Shown here piece after piece: positions 29,263 to 39,005 of a DNA stretch of 64,000 bases. Origin of the DNA: Gammaproteobacteria bacterium (lineage in GTDB: Bacteria > Pseudomonadota > Gammaproteobacteria > HTCC5015); contig JAFGLM010000003.1 of NCBI GenBank assembly GCA_016928055.1, forward strand, positions 1-64,000, written 5' to 3'. The notes below the pieces were generated by a model. The model saw only the letters and a list, made by a program, of their open reading frames with translations, did not search any database and was not told where the DNA came from. The position numbers and the translations under genes are program-made. Within the stretch, counting starts at the first letter, position 1. Each line of letters starts with the position of its first letter.

Positions 29263-30723
29263 ATGCCCTGTAAAATCGAATCCACCACGTTCCGCTTTCA
29301 TTATCTGTTGCTTGTCGCGATTTTGATGGTTTTTGGTTGTAAAAGCGACCTGACAGCGAATTCTTCTTCAACCACCAACGCGGAATCGCCGGCTATTAAG
29401 GCCACTATTTACGTCAACACTATAGTGGAAACAAGTCAAGCAACTGGACTATCCGGACGTGTCACGGATATCAGAGCACGGTTTTATGATTTGTCTGGCG
29501 GCAATGAAACACAGATCACTTTGGCGGAGGGTGATACGATGACCGCCACAGCTCCGTATAACGGCGCAGTCTACGATTTCAGGCATAATAACTACGGATG
29601 GTCAGCCAGAATCATGGCAGGAACCGCTACCGCAACAGTTGAATATGATGCTAGTAATGAAATGTTGCGACTTAAACCAGTCTGGGTTGATGCGGATAAT
29701 GATGTGATTGCTGTTGTCGGTGATTTGTATCGGTCAACTGATCTTACCGCCGCCACAATCTCGCTGGATCTCTACCTTCCTGAGGCTTACGTTACTTACG
29801 TAGCTGACGCTAATATGCAAATTCAGATTTTGCTACGTGACGGCCAGGGTGTTGATGCTCTGCTGCCCCAAACTGATGTGTCTAGTTTGAATGGTGATGC
29901 ATGGAATACCATCCCCATTTCCAATATCAGCGCCTCGATGCTAACAGTGAACGATGGGGAAAATTTTAATCTGCAGGATGTCTATTTTCTTGCTATCCAG
30001 TTTATATCCAACGGCAAAGCAATCTCAATAGACGATGATATTCTACTTGATAATATTAGCATTGCGGTACCATCAACAATCCAGGAAAGCGCCTTTGCAT
30101 TATCGTATGTCGGTGTAAATGCCGCCGGCGGCGATGATTTGGTCCATCTTACGCGTTATTATGGGGGTATACAGGGTAAGCCCTTAACTATTTCTGTTGA
30201 CAGGGAAACTGTGCCCGTCACCAATCCATGGTTTCCAATCAATGATACCACCGCACCCAATTTCGATGATCTGCTGTTCTATGCGACTACTACTATAAAT
30301 TTGCCTGATATCGAAATTACCTCTCCAAAATCCTCCGATCCGGATGACGATACTACGCACTACGAAGTCGGTGCTGATAGTGTAACCATCGAGTGGTCGC
30401 CGAGTGGTACAACGGATGAAATCAGTATTGAATACCTGAACAATTGCGGTCTCGGCTATGGTTACGATCCTGATGGATTAGCGCCAAGAAAAACAATAAC
30501 AGGTGATCCCGGATTTGTAACTTTACCCATTGAAGATCTCCTGGCAGAACAAACTGCAAGCGACGGCACAAAATATTACGAAACGGTAAGTTGCATTGTT
30601 TATATTAAAATGATTCGTAAAACCACCGGCGTTATCGACCCGGCATTCTCTGCTGGCAGTGAGATAGTGGCCAATCATGAATCGTATATTGTCTCCCTTA
30701 TTTCGATACCACCCGCATCCTAA
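29263..30723 (+). CDS. Uncharacterised lipoprotein
   Basis: A 486-residue protein with a lipoprotein signal peptide (YLLLVAILMVFGCKSD, lipidated Cys26) followed by a short Ser/Asn/Thr linker and a beta-rich, acidic body. I do not recognise domains. The composition (many D, N, T, Y) and lack of catalytic motifs suggest a surface or periplasmic binding protein. Four cysteines in total are present, including one pair in the last third (NNCGLGYGYD and VSCIVYIK) that could form a disulfide. The gene for a beta-barrel protein begins 13 bases after it, and the two are likely to be co-expressed. Confidence 0.75.
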   Translation: MPCKIESTTFRFHYLLLVAILMVFGCKSDLTANSSSTTNAESPAIKATIYVNTIVETSQATGLSGRVTDIRARFYDLSGGNETQITLAEGDTMTATAPYNGAVYDFRHNNYGWSARIMAGTATATVEYDASNEMLRLKPVWVDADNDVIAVVGDLYRSTDLTAATISLDLYLPEAYVTYVADANMQIQILLRDGQGVDALLPQTDVSSLNGDAWNTIPISNISASMLTVNDGENFNLQDVYFLAIQFISNGKAISIDDDILLDNISIAVPSTIQESAFALSYVGVNAAGGDDLVHLTRYYGGIQGKPLTISVDRETVPVTNPWFPINDTTAPNFDDLLFYATTTINLPDIEITSPKSSDPDDDTTHYEVGADSVTIEWSPSGTTDEISIEYLNNCGLGYGYDPDGLAPRKTITGDPGFVTLPIEDLLAEQTASDGTKYYETVSCIVYIKMIRKTTGVIDPAFSAGSEIVANHESYIVSLISIPPAS

Positions 30724-30736
30724 GCCAATAACACCT

Positions 30737-31351
30737 ATGCCAACTAAAATATTTTTATTCTTTATGCTTGTCGTTGGGCTTAATAGTCCGTCATTTGCTG
30801 CGCCTGTTGAAGATCATTTTTATGTGGATGGCGTTTACATGTTTAATGCTGTATCCAGTGCGAGCACAACAGATTTCGATTTCAATGAAGCCAACGGCCT
30901 CGCCGCATTTGGCGGTTATCGATTTAATTCCTATATTTCCATTGAGCTCGGCGGGATCGTGTTCGAACCTATTAGAAGCCTGGAAGCGAACACATCCGTC
31001 AACATTAACACTGAATACGATGTCGCCGGATATGCTGTCGGTATAAGAGGCGACGCACCGATTGGAGAGCTATTTACAGTCTGGGCGGGGATCGGGCTAT
31101 TCGATTGGGAATCGACATTTAACTACGATATCACTTACCCCAATTTCCCCGCGCTGAGTCGATCCGGCAGTAATAGTCATTCAGGGCAGGACTATTACCT
31201 CAGGCTTGGTTTGACACACCCTCTCTCCGATTCCTTGCATGTCACGCTGGAAACTATGCAAATGGAATTGAGTGATTTTTTTAATACTGACCAACCTAAC
31301 ACCGATTTCAAACAGAATTATATTGGTATAGGGATTGGCGTAAACTTCTAA
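30737..31351 (+). CDS. Outer-membrane beta-barrel protein
   Basis: A 204-residue protein starting at ATG 30737 with a signal peptide (MPTKIFLFFMLVVGLNSPSFA) and a body of alternating hydrophobic/polar strands ending in a phenylalanine (IGIGIGVNF), as in small eight-stranded barrels of the OmpA/OmpW type. Motifs such as GGYRFNSYISIELGG and GIRGDAPIGELFTVWAGIG fit the OMP_b-brl superfamily. The frame is open to 30677 but that start lies inside the preceding lipoprotein gene. Ligand and function are unknown. Confidence 0.8.
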   Translation: MPTKIFLFFMLVVGLNSPSFAAPVEDHFYVDGVYMFNAVSSASTTDFDFNEANGLAAFGGYRFNSYISIELGGIVFEPIRSLEANTSVNINTEYDVAGYAVGIRGDAPIGELFTVWAGIGLFDWESTFNYDITYPNFPALSRSGSNSHSGQDYYLRLGLTHPLSDSLHVTLETMQMELSDFFNTDQPNTDFKQNYIGIGIGVNF

Positions 31352-31410
31352 TACGATCGTGATTCCTCCTGGCTCGAATCCAGGAATTAACACACTCAAT
31401 AAGGCCTACG

Positions 31411-31896
31411 ATGAAAATCTCGGGAAATACCGTTGCATCCATACATTACACGTTGAAAAACAGCCGGGGCGAAATACTCGATTCATCTGTTGGCGCTGAG
31501 CCACTCGAGTATTTACACGGAGCTGGCAATATTATTCCGGGGCTTGAAAGCGAACTGGCCGGCAAATCAACGGGCGATAAATTAGAAGTTAAGGTCGAGC
31601 CGAAATTGGCTTACGGCGAACGTCATGATGAGATGGTGCAGAATGTACCGATAGCCCATTTTGAAGGCATTGAAGACCTGCAGGTTGGCATGCGATTTCG
31701 TGCTCAATCCGATATTGGTGAACAACTCATAACAATTGTCGGCATCCAGGATAACGAAGTGACCGTCGACGGCAATCATCCGCTGGCAGGTGAAACACTC
31801 TATTTTTCTGTCGAGGTGGTTGGACTGCGTGAGGCAACCGCAACAGAGATCGAGCATGGCCATATTCATCATGGTGGTTGTGGACATAATCATTAG
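31411..31896 (+). CDS. slyD: FKBP-type peptidyl-prolyl isomerase SlyD
   Basis: Cytoplasmic prolyl isomerase and chaperone of 161 residues. The FKBP core (YTLKNSRGEILDSS, LEYLHGAGNIIPGLESEL) with the inserted IF domain (about residues 70-125) is followed by a short metal-binding tail rich in His and Gly (HGHIHHGGCGHNH), as in SlyD, which delivers nickel to hydrogenases in some bacteria. The tail here is shorter than in E. coli, but histidines are kept. It stands alone; a convergent histidine phosphatase gene follows. Confidence 0.93.
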   Translation: MKISGNTVASIHYTLKNSRGEILDSSVGAEPLEYLHGAGNIIPGLESELAGKSTGDKLEVKVEPKLAYGERHDEMVQNVPIAHFEGIEDLQVGMRFRAQSDIGEQLITIVGIQDNEVTVDGNHPLAGETLYFSVEVVGLREATATEIEHGHIHHGGCGHNH

Positions 31897-31932
31897 CGTT
31901 GATGAGCATTGGCTCTCTCGCGAAACGTCCTA

Positions 31933-32508
31933 TTATTTTTCCGCACTGGCATTTAAATCAATGATGCTATGGGCACAGTTGTTCATTAATGGCGGCTGCC
32001 ACAGTTCCCGTAACGGCTTGCCTGCGTAAAAGCAAAGTATGCTCTTGATCATCGCACCGTGACTGACAATCAGAACGTCATCATCTTGACTCGTTTCAAC
32101 AATTTTATTCGTCGCAGCGATTCCGCGTTGCTGTAACTCACTGAAAGTTTCCGCCCCCTGCAATGCAAATCGATCAGGCTTGAGCCAGAACGCATTAAAT
32201 TGCTCCGGATATTCCTGCTCAATTTCAGCCTTAAGTCGTCCCTCCCAGGGGCCAAGATTGATTTCCTGTAATTCATCGACTTGGGTGATTTCCAAAGCCA
32301 GTTTGTTGGCCAGGATCTGCGCTGTTTGCAATGCTCGCTCGCTGCTGCTGCTGATTATCCGACCAAATGAGTAGTGCAGAAGTTTACCTGCCAATTGTTC
32401 AGCCTGTTCTTTCCCCAGAGAAGTTAGTTCAGAGTTCTTACGACCCTGCATCCTGCCTTCTGCATTCCAGTTCGTCTCTCCGTGGCGGATTAAATGGATT
32501 CTTTTCAA
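31933..32508 (-). CDS. Histidine phosphatase family protein
   Basis: A 191-residue phosphatase of the phosphoglycerate-mutase-like superfamily. The phospho-acceptor motif LIRHGETNW is at residues 6-14, the second catalytic histidine is in VSHGAMIKSILCF, and the conserved acid is in EINLGPWEGRLKAEIE. The start is TTG 32508 (no ATG before the conserved RHG). Such proteins include alpha-ribazole phosphatase and broad phosphatases; no cobalamin genes are nearby, so the substrate is not assigned. Confidence 0.88.
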   Translation of the reverse strand: MKRIHLIRHGETNWNAEGRMQGRKNSELTSLGKEQAEQLAGKLLHYSFGRIISSSSERALQTAQILANKLALEITQVDELQEINLGPWEGRLKAEIEQEYPEQFNAFWLKPDRFALQGAETFSELQQRGIAATNKIVETSQDDDVLIVSHGAMIKSILCFYAGKPLRELWQPPLMNNCAHSIIDLNASAEK

Positions 32509-32681
32509 AATTCAAAACCTTTAGTAAATAAAAAGCGAATAAACCAGATGATTCTGGAATGGAATTCTACTTATCAAAGACAAACCTTCCAATAGATTAT
32601 GTTAAATTCAGTTTCCTTATTTTTCTGAAGAAGGTATTATTTTCCAAATTAAGTTATTACTACGGGCAGGCGGGGTGGATA

Positions 32682-34217
32682 GTGAAAATCATTTATCGAA
32701 AATTACTTCAGAAAATTCTGACATTACTGATCACTGTTTTGCTTGTCTCCTGTGGTGATGGTGGTGGATCAACCGGCGGCTGGACTTCGGGTGTATTTCA
32801 GCCCGCCAGTGATTTCGAAGCACGCTGTGCTTCTCCGCGCAGCGGAACCGACGACATACAGGGAACTATTGTTGATGAAAACAACTGGCTACGTTCCTGG
32901 AGCAATGATACCTATTTGTGGTACGACGAAATCGTCGATCGTAACCCGGCCAGCTATGCAACCCTGGAATATTTTGACCTGCTCAAAACAGACGCCATAA
33001 CGCCGTCGGGCAACCCAAAAGACAAATTTCATTTTACCTATGACACAGATGAGTGGATAGCACTCTCACAATCCGGCGTATCGGCAGGTTACGGCGCCCA
33101 ATGGGTTATTATTGCGGGGGCACCACCACGCCAAGTGCTGGTCGCCTACACTGAACCCGGCTCCCCGGCAACCAGCGTACCCGCCAACCTCGTGCGGGGC
33201 GCTGAAATCCTGGCTGTTGACGGAGTTGATGTCATCTACGGTAATGATGTGAATACACTGAATGCTGCTTTTTTCCCCGAACAAGCCGGCGAAAATCATA
33301 GTTTTACCGTCCGCGATCCCGGCGGTGAACAACGTTCATTCACCATGCAATCCGCCAATGTTACATCCGATCCTGTCCAGTCTGTGCAAACACTTGCCGG
33401 CGGGGAGGTCGGATATATATTGTTTAATGATCACATTGCCACTGCGGAAGAGGAATTGGTCGACGCAATCGATTGGCTGGATACTCAGAATGTCACCGAT
33501 TTCGTCCTGGATATACGCTATAACGGCGGCGGTTATCTGGCAATCGCCAGCCAGCTGGCTTATATGATTGCCGGTGATGCGCGAACGAGTGGTAATGTTT
33601 TTGAATCAACAACTTTTAACGACAAACATCCAACTACTGATATTTTTGGTAATCCCTTAACACCCATGCCATTTATAGATGAGACCATCGGCTTCGGCAG
33701 CCTTCCTGCCGGCCAGGCTTTACCGTCGCTGGGCTTATCAAGAGTGTTCGTCCTGACCGGCCCCAATACCTGCTCAGCAAGTGAATCCATTATCAACAGT
33801 CTGCAAGGCATCGGCGTCGAAGTCATTCAAATCGGCTCAACAACCTGTGGCAAGCCATATGGTTTTTATCCGCAGGACAATTGCGGCACAACATATTTCA
33901 CCATTCAGTTTAAAGGTGAAAATGCATTGGGATTTGGAGATTATACGGATGGGTTTTCACCCGCCAATACCACAAGTGATGTCGGTACCACGGTAACCGG
34001 TTGTTCAGTTGCCGATGATTTTACACATCAACTTGGTGATATAGCCGAGAGCCGATTAGCCGCAGCGCTTAGTTATCGAGCAGGCAATCCTTGCGGCGCT
34101 GCTACTGGCAACTCCAGACGAGTGATCAGTCGCAACGATATTAACGCGCCAATCTCGGCGACTGACGGTTATACACCCAAATCTCCATGGCTGCAAAACA
34201 GAATCATAAACCGGTAA
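32682..34217 (+). CDS. S41-family serine peptidase, lipoprotein
   Basis: A carboxyl-terminal-processing-like peptidase of the S41 family anchored as a lipoprotein. From GTG 32682 (gcggggtgg upstream) it has 511 residues with the lipobox LLVSCGDGGG. The catalytic serine is in GPNTCSASESIINSLQG and the lysine in STTCGKPYGFYP, matching the Ser-Lys dyad; strand LDIRYNGGGYLAIAS precedes. A PDZ-like segment (VRGAEILAVDGVDVIYG) lies between the N-terminal and catalytic parts. The first ATG of the open frame (32559) would bury the signal sequence and is rejected. Probably degrades or processes envelope proteins. Confidence 0.85.
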   Translation: MKIIYRKLLQKILTLLITVLLVSCGDGGGSTGGWTSGVFQPASDFEARCASPRSGTDDIQGTIVDENNWLRSWSNDTYLWYDEIVDRNPASYATLEYFDLLKTDAITPSGNPKDKFHFTYDTDEWIALSQSGVSAGYGAQWVIIAGAPPRQVLVAYTEPGSPATSVPANLVRGAEILAVDGVDVIYGNDVNTLNAAFFPEQAGENHSFTVRDPGGEQRSFTMQSANVTSDPVQSVQTLAGGEVGYILFNDHIATAEEELVDAIDWLDTQNVTDFVLDIRYNGGGYLAIASQLAYMIAGDARTSGNVFESTTFNDKHPTTDIFGNPLTPMPFIDETIGFGSLPAGQALPSLGLSRVFVLTGPNTCSASESIINSLQGIGVEVIQIGSTTCGKPYGFYPQDNCGTTYFTIQFKGENALGFGDYTDGFSPANTTSDVGTTVTGCSVADDFTHQLGDIAESRLAAALSYRAGNPCGAATGNSRRVISRNDINAPISATDGYTPKSPWLQNRIINR

Positions 34218-34222
34218 CCGCC

Positions 34223-34594
34223 ATGAAAATTACAACCGGCATTCTTCTAAGCTTAATGATTTTATTCGCCTGTAAAAATTCAGATACACGTGAAGCTGTA
34301 CCTGCTCGTATCATCGAGCCTACAATAGAAAGCCGGGCGGATCTGCATCTAACTGTAGCAAACGCGCTGCATAATTCCGCTATCACTTTGGCGGATGATG
34401 CACTAACTCGTAGCAGCGTACTGATCATTGAACGTAAACTACAACGTGATGCAGACAACAACAGGATTATGGGTCGCGATTTTGGTACGCCTGAACAATT
34501 TCATTTGGTATTAATCAACGATCAATGCGTTTTGATCCAGAAAAGCACTGGCAATCAATTTGTGCTTAGCAAGACGCATTGTGTTGCAGAATAA
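34223..34594 (+). CDS. Small uncharacterised lipoprotein
   Basis: A 123-residue protein with lipoprotein signal peptide (MKITTGILLSLMILFACKNS; lipidated Cys17). The mature part is short and polar with two other cysteines (NDQCVLIQ and SKTHCVAE) near the C-terminus. No family is recognised. The start ATG 34223 lies five bases after the S41 peptidase stop, so the two are in one operon and it may assist or be a substrate of the peptidase. Confidence 0.7.
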   Translation: MKITTGILLSLMILFACKNSDTREAVPARIIEPTIESRADLHLTVANALHNSAITLADDALTRSSVLIIERKLQRDADNNRIMGRDFGTPEQFHLVLINDQCVLIQKSTGNQFVLSKTHCVAE

Positions 34595-34633
34595 TACGCT
34601 CTATATTTGTACATACAAAATCGCAAATATACC

Positions 34634-35062
34634 TCACATATCACAAATGTGTTTGACTTCTCCACCGGTTGAATTGGTTGTTTCAGCCTGCTTCTGTACT
34701 TCCTGCATAAAATCCGGCGGTACATAAGACATCATCTTTTCACTACACTTTTTGATCTGTTGATATTCGGTCGAATTGATAAACTTCCTGGAGTAGTCTA
34801 ATGCAGCCTGTTCGGCGCCTTTTCGATCACCATTTTCACAAAGCGATTTTATCTTTGCCTGCATCGCCTTTCCTTCAGCTTCCATTTTCTTTAATCCGGC
34901 TTCATTCATACATTCAGAGGCTTTCTCCATTTCCTTAGCCATCTGCTCAGCGGCCTTTTGCATCGCTTCAGGATCATTAGCCATTTGCTGTAACTGACTA
35001 AAATCAATAGCCTGAACCACCAGCGGTGCAAACATAATTATGAACCAAAAATACTTTTTCAT
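34634..35062 (-). CDS. Uncharacterised periplasmic helical protein
   Basis: A 142-residue protein with a cleavable signal peptide (MKKYFWFIIMFAPLVVQA) and a mature part that is mostly charged helix (repeats such as AAEQMAKEMEKASECMNEAG), with four cysteines (ECMNE, LCENG, KKCSE and HICDM) that could form two disulfides. It starts three bases after the GNAT-C39 gene stop, on the same strand, so it belongs to the same operon. No function recognised; being exported, it is a candidate partner or substrate of the enzymes upstream. Confidence 0.7.
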   Translation of the reverse strand: MKKYFWFIIMFAPLVVQAIDFSQLQQMANDPEAMQKAAEQMAKEMEKASECMNEAGLKKMEAEGKAMQAKIKSLCENGDRKGAEQAALDYSRKFINSTEYQQIKKCSEKMMSYVPPDFMQEVQKQAETTNSTGGEVKHICDM

Positions 35063-35065
35063 TTA

Positions 35066-36220
35066 TCAATTACCTCTCTGTTTTCTTTGAGAATTTCTTA
35101 ATTTGCCTGTACCAGGCTTCCTGATTATCACGGCTGTTCGCAATCGATCTCCACCAAAACAGGACATGCCGTCAAAATCACTGCGTGCTATCGGCAAATA
35201 CTGGCAATCAATGTCACTTTGTTGATTGCCCGTTGGGTCTGGATCATGCACATATAAACAGTAATCATCGTAACCACTAACAGTAACCCAGTGTGGCACT
35301 TTTTTCTGGTCCATCTGATAGGTACTGATTAAGACAATCGGAATAGCGCCATTTTTAAACGCTTCTGTTAAGTCGTCCTGCACGATATCAGTATAATGTG
35401 TAACAACTCCCAGCTCTTGAATTTGTTCACAATAATCATTATGCACCATTTCAACAATACGCTTTTTATTTTCATCGCGGACGCTGCTAATAAACAATGG
35501 GCCCTCCTGATTAATCCACACTTCTGCGTTAAAACCGCGCTGCCTGGCAGCCAGCGCCAAACCAAAAGGATGGCAACCTCCATGACCGGCCATCATGAAA
35601 ATAGTGGTGGCTTCACGCCAGATTTGCAGCTCCTCATGTTGAGATGGCTGGTAATTTTTATTTATCGCATGCATGGCCATCATGAGTGATACCGGTCCAC
35701 AGGTAAAAGACGTGTTTTGTTTAAACCAGGGGATTTCGGCGTGCAATTGCTGCTCTGAAAAATAGCGGATACGTTTCTGAAAGCGTAAGGCGTCTTTGTG
35801 ATCATCGTAATAATCCAGAAAGATGCCAAAGCGTTGATAACCTATCGATTCGTAAAGTTTAATCGCACGCAGATTATCGTGGCTTACTTCCAGGCGCATA
35901 TACAAACGACCCGCGCTGCTGGCCTGTTTCTCGGCGGCATTGATTAATTGACGCGCAACACCCTGACCCTGATATTCCGGCAATACCGCCAATGAATACA
36001 TGCGTGCCAGCTGGGTTCCGCGATAATAAATAACCAGAACATAACCAACCAGTTGCCGCTCAGTTTCTGCCACGATAAAGGCTTTATTCTCAGTAGTCAG
36101 CCAGTGCCTTAAACTCCTACGACTTAGTCGATCATAATCAAAACAACGATCCTCAAGTTGTTTCAGCGCCTGCAAATCCTCACCAACGGCCTCCCGCAAT
36201 TGAAAAGATATCTTGTTCAT
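35066..36220 (-). CDS. GNAT acetyltransferase fused to C39-like peptidase
   Basis: A 384-residue two-domain protein. Residues about 1-150 are a RimI-type GNAT acetyltransferase: the acetyl-CoA-binding motif is in LAVLPEYQGQGVARQLINAA, followed by LRLEVSHDN-like and LYESIGYQRFGI. Residues about 160-370 are a papain-like domain of the C39/DUF3335 type: a catalytic Cys in KQNTSFTCGPVSLMMAMHA and a His in KKVPHWVTVSGYDD with the following Asp in LYVHDPDP. It may modify N-terminal residues and cleave peptides. The start codon overlaps the stop of the M14-like gene (TAATG), and the fusion sits opposite a RimK-like gene. Function is inferred only from domains. Confidence 0.8.
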   Translation of the reverse strand: MNKISFQLREAVGEDLQALKQLEDRCFDYDRLSRRSLRHWLTTENKAFIVAETERQLVGYVLVIYYRGTQLARMYSLAVLPEYQGQGVARQLINAAEKQASSAGRLYMRLEVSHDNLRAIKLYESIGYQRFGIFLDYYDDHKDALRFQKRIRYFSEQQLHAEIPWFKQNTSFTCGPVSLMMAMHAINKNYQPSQHEELQIWREATTIFMMAGHGGCHPFGLALAARQRGFNAEVWINQEGPLFISSVRDENKKRIVEMVHNDYCEQIQELGVVTHYTDIVQDDLTEAFKNGAIPIVLISTYQMDQKKVPHWVTVSGYDDYCLYVHDPDPTGNQQSDIDCQYLPIARSDFDGMSCFGGDRLRTAVIIRKPGTGKLRNSQRKQRGN

Positions 36221-37338
36221 TATGATAATCCTGTCAGTGCCTGCTGTAAGACCTGCCTGCTTCTAAAGATAACCGATTCACGCCAGATCGGATCGGCGGG
36301 ACAAAAATGTGCCAGCATAGCCTCGCGAACGGTTTGCCATTGTTGCTGCCAGCCTGCATCAGTTCTGATCTGCTTTAATTGCTGCATCGGTGTTTTGGCC
36401 CAGAATCCGTGATCATTTAACAACACTTCAAATAACGATGCCGTACCCAGGGTTCCAAACTCCAGCGTAATAAAGCAACTATTGCCCTGCATAATCCGAT
36501 GCCAGGCATAATCCAGCAATCCATTTTTCGGCACTGAACTGGAACTGCCCTGTTCCGGCACGGTAACTGCAGCACCATACCAGTTTTTGGCCGTCTTAAA
36601 TCCATCACCACCCAGAGGATGGTCACTGATCACTTCGCCGTAACCATAAGGACCCAGGCCGGTATGGACATCGATAACCGCCAGCTGTCGCCGCGCTAGC
36701 TGATACTGCTCGAACAATGACTTGATGACCCGGTGGCCATGATTCGGTTGTACACCCCCGTAAAACGGTGCCAGCGGATCGATGTATTGTCCACCACTAA
36801 CAGCCAGTTCAAATTGTTCCCGGCCATACTGCTTTTTATATGCTGTGAATGCTGTCTCGCGCAGCTGTTGGTCGGAACCCAGTAAATACGGCTGCAAATC
36901 AGTAAAGCCCGGATTGACCGGCAACTGGGAAAAATCAACAAAATTGCGATTTAAATCAACGCCGTTCTCATCACAGCGCCGGTACCAAGCGTACCCCCAG
37001 GGGGTCAGGGCGTGAATCAATAACGCCGCGATATCTTCACCCCAGGACCATTGCTGCTCTTTAAGGCGCATCAAAAAATCAATTTGCACAGCGGACCCGG
37101 CGAATCCTTCTATGCCATGGGTGCCGGCAATCAGTACCAGTACCTTTGGAGCATTCAACTTACCCAGCCAGGCCGTTTGAGTAATCAATGGGTGATCAAT
37201 CAGGTTGTTGTTCGGCAAATCCCCCAGTGGAAATGACTTCTGCACGGCAGACAGCCGGTCAACTTCATGCGACCACTTTTCAACTGCCCCTGCGTAATCA
37301 GTTGGAAAAGCACTGAGATTGATGGTTGAATGGATCAT
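36220..37338 (-). CDS. M14-like metallopeptidase (DUF2817)
   Basis: A zinc carboxypeptidase-like protein, about 372 residues from ATG 37338 (MIHSTINLSAFPTDY). The zinc site is visible: GTHGIEGFAGS (HxxE) and IDVHTGLGPYGYGE (second histidine); the substrate-carboxylate-binding segment is DENGVDLNRNFVDF. It is the M14/DUF2817 family, related to aspartoacylase and D,L-carboxypeptidases. The frame is open to 37479, but the extra N-terminus looks untranslated. Its 3' end overlaps the GNAT-C39 start. The presumed role is removing or trimming amino acids from a peptide made by the neighbouring ligase. Confidence 0.82.
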   Translation of the reverse strand: MIHSTINLSAFPTDYAGAVEKWSHEVDRLSAVQKSFPLGDLPNNNLIDHPLITQTAWLGKLNAPKVLVLIAGTHGIEGFAGSAVQIDFLMRLKEQQWSWGEDIAALLIHALTPWGYAWYRRCDENGVDLNRNFVDFSQLPVNPGFTDLQPYLLGSDQQLRETAFTAYKKQYGREQFELAVSGGQYIDPLAPFYGGVQPNHGHRVIKSLFEQYQLARRQLAVIDVHTGLGPYGYGEVISDHPLGGDGFKTAKNWYGAAVTVPEQGSSSSVPKNGLLDYAWHRIMQGNSCFITLEFGTLGTASLFEVLLNDHGFWAKTPMQQLKQIRTDAGWQQQWQTVREAMLAHFCPADPIWRESVIFRSRQVLQQALTGLS

Positions 37339-37529
37339 CCCTGGAAACCGGGTCAAATTATCCGCAAAGAGAGTTAGCATAGCACTACATTGTCCGGCTG
37401 AGTATCGATCAGGAGCGACTTTACTGGCAGGATGGCAGAAGAAACAACAGCTTATTTTAATACTTTTGCTTTTTTTCATTTAAGCGCACAATCACGCTTT
37501 CAGGAGGTACTACCTAACCTATCTAATCA

Positions 37530-39002
37530 ATGTCGCAAACCATTATCGTAATCGACGACCTTTCAGACTGGGCTCATTTTTATCCCAGTGAAGAGGTCAT
37601 GACGTTTAGTCAATACTTTAAAGCGCAACCTCGTTCCGCAACACAACGGACCCGGGTCATCAACCTTTGCGACAACAGTCGTTATCTCTCTGACGGTTAT
37701 TATTGCTCGCTGCTGGCTGAAGCACGTCGTAACCATGTAATGCCGTCAGTACGGGTATTAAATGATCTCGCTAAACGCTCTCTATACCGACTGCACCTTG
37801 AAGATGTATCGGAAACGCTGGAGAAAACCCTACGCAGTCACAACCACGAAGACACTCTTCGTTTACGGACTTTTTTTGGTCATGCCATTCGAACCGAGTA
37901 TAGCGAACTTGCTCGCCGTCTGTTCGAACGTTTCCCTTGCCCGATACTTGAAATCACGCTTCGCTTTCGTAAACGCTGGGAGATTACCGGTTTAAAACCC
38001 CGCTCCCATCGAGAGCTCTCCGACGAGGAAGAAACCGCTTTTGCCGAATCGCTAAACGAATTTAGTCGTAAAATCTGGCGCAAGAAAAAAACCCGCAAGA
38101 ATTTTCGCTATGACCTGGCCATTCTGACTAATTCCGACGAAAAACTCCCCCCTAGTGATAAAGGCGCATTGAAAAAAATGATAGCGGCCGGTAATGACCT
38201 GGGTATCGATGTGGAATTAATTAAGCAGACCGATTATATGAGTTTGCCGGAATTCGACGGTTTGTTTATTCGTGAAACAACCGCAATCGATCACCATACT
38301 TATCGATTTGCAAAACGGGCAGAATCTGAAAACATGGTTGTTATCGACGATCCCACTTCAATTCTGCGTTGCACCAACAAGGTCTATCTGGCAGAACTTT
38401 TCCGCGCCCATAAAGTACCGACTCCACGCACCCGTGTCTTGCATAAGAATAATCCACAGCACATCATTGATTTAGAAAACGATTTTGGTTATCCCATTGT
38501 CATTAAAATACCGGACGGTTCCTTTTCTCGCGGTGTAGTAAAAATTCAGAACAATACTGAGCTGCATCAACATCTGAACGAACTATTTCAAAAATCCAGC
38601 TTACTGCTGGCACAAGAATTTCTGTTTACCGAGTTCGACTGGCGTATAGGCATACTGAACCGCAAACCATTGTTTGCCTGCCGCTACTTCATGGTTAAAA
38701 ATCACTGGCAAATTTACCTGCATGGCAGTAACCGAACTCACAGCGGCGGTTTTGAAACCGTTTCCGTTGATTCCGTACCAAAGCCGGTCGTACAGGCTGC
38801 GTTTAATGCCACCTTACCCATTGGCGATGGTTTTTACGGTGTCGATGTCAAGGAAGTAAATGGAAAAGGTTATGTTATTGAAGTAAATGATAATCCTAAT
38901 ATTGATAGCGGTGTTGAAGACAAGTATCTTGGAAAAGAACTCTATCGCATACTAATGTCTGAATTCCTGCGGCGCATGGATCTGCGGCGCAATACTCAAT
39001 AG
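37530..39002 (+). CDS. RimK-type ATP-grasp ligase with N-terminal RLAN-like domain
   Basis: A 490-residue protein with a C-terminal ATP-grasp domain and a long N-terminal extension. ATP-grasp features: the phosphate-loop-like segment YPIVIKIPDGSFSRGVVKI, then LAQEFLFTEFDWRIGIL, and the Mg-binding EVNDNPNIDSGVED. The N-terminal 200 or so residues, ending in SDEEETAFAESLNEFSRKIW, fit the RimK-like N-terminal (RLAN) domain. RimK enzymes add glutamate to proteins or make short peptides. The neighbours GNAT-C39 and M14 on the other strand and an RMD1 family protein downstream make a conserved-looking set. An excellent Shine-Dalgarno-like aggaggt lies at 37502-37508, too far (22 bases) from the ATG. 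Confidence 0.88.
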   Translation: MSQTIIVIDDLSDWAHFYPSEEVMTFSQYFKAQPRSATQRTRVINLCDNSRYLSDGYYCSLLAEARRNHVMPSVRVLNDLAKRSLYRLHLEDVSETLEKTLRSHNHEDTLRLRTFFGHAIRTEYSELARRLFERFPCPILEITLRFRKRWEITGLKPRSHRELSDEEETAFAESLNEFSRKIWRKKKTRKNFRYDLAILTNSDEKLPPSDKGALKKMIAAGNDLGIDVELIKQTDYMSLPEFDGLFIRETTAIDHHTYRFAKRAESENMVVIDDPTSILRCTNKVYLAELFRAHKVPTPRTRVLHKNNPQHIIDLENDFGYPIVIKIPDGSFSRGVVKIQNNTELHQHLNELFQKSSLLLAQEFLFTEFDWRIGILNRKPLFACRYFMVKNHWQIYLHGSNRTHSGGFETVSVDSVPKPVVQAAFNATLPIGDGFYGVDVKEVNGKGYVIEVNDNPNIDSGVEDKYLGKELYRILMSEFLRRMDLRRNTQ

Positions 39003-39005
39003 TTC

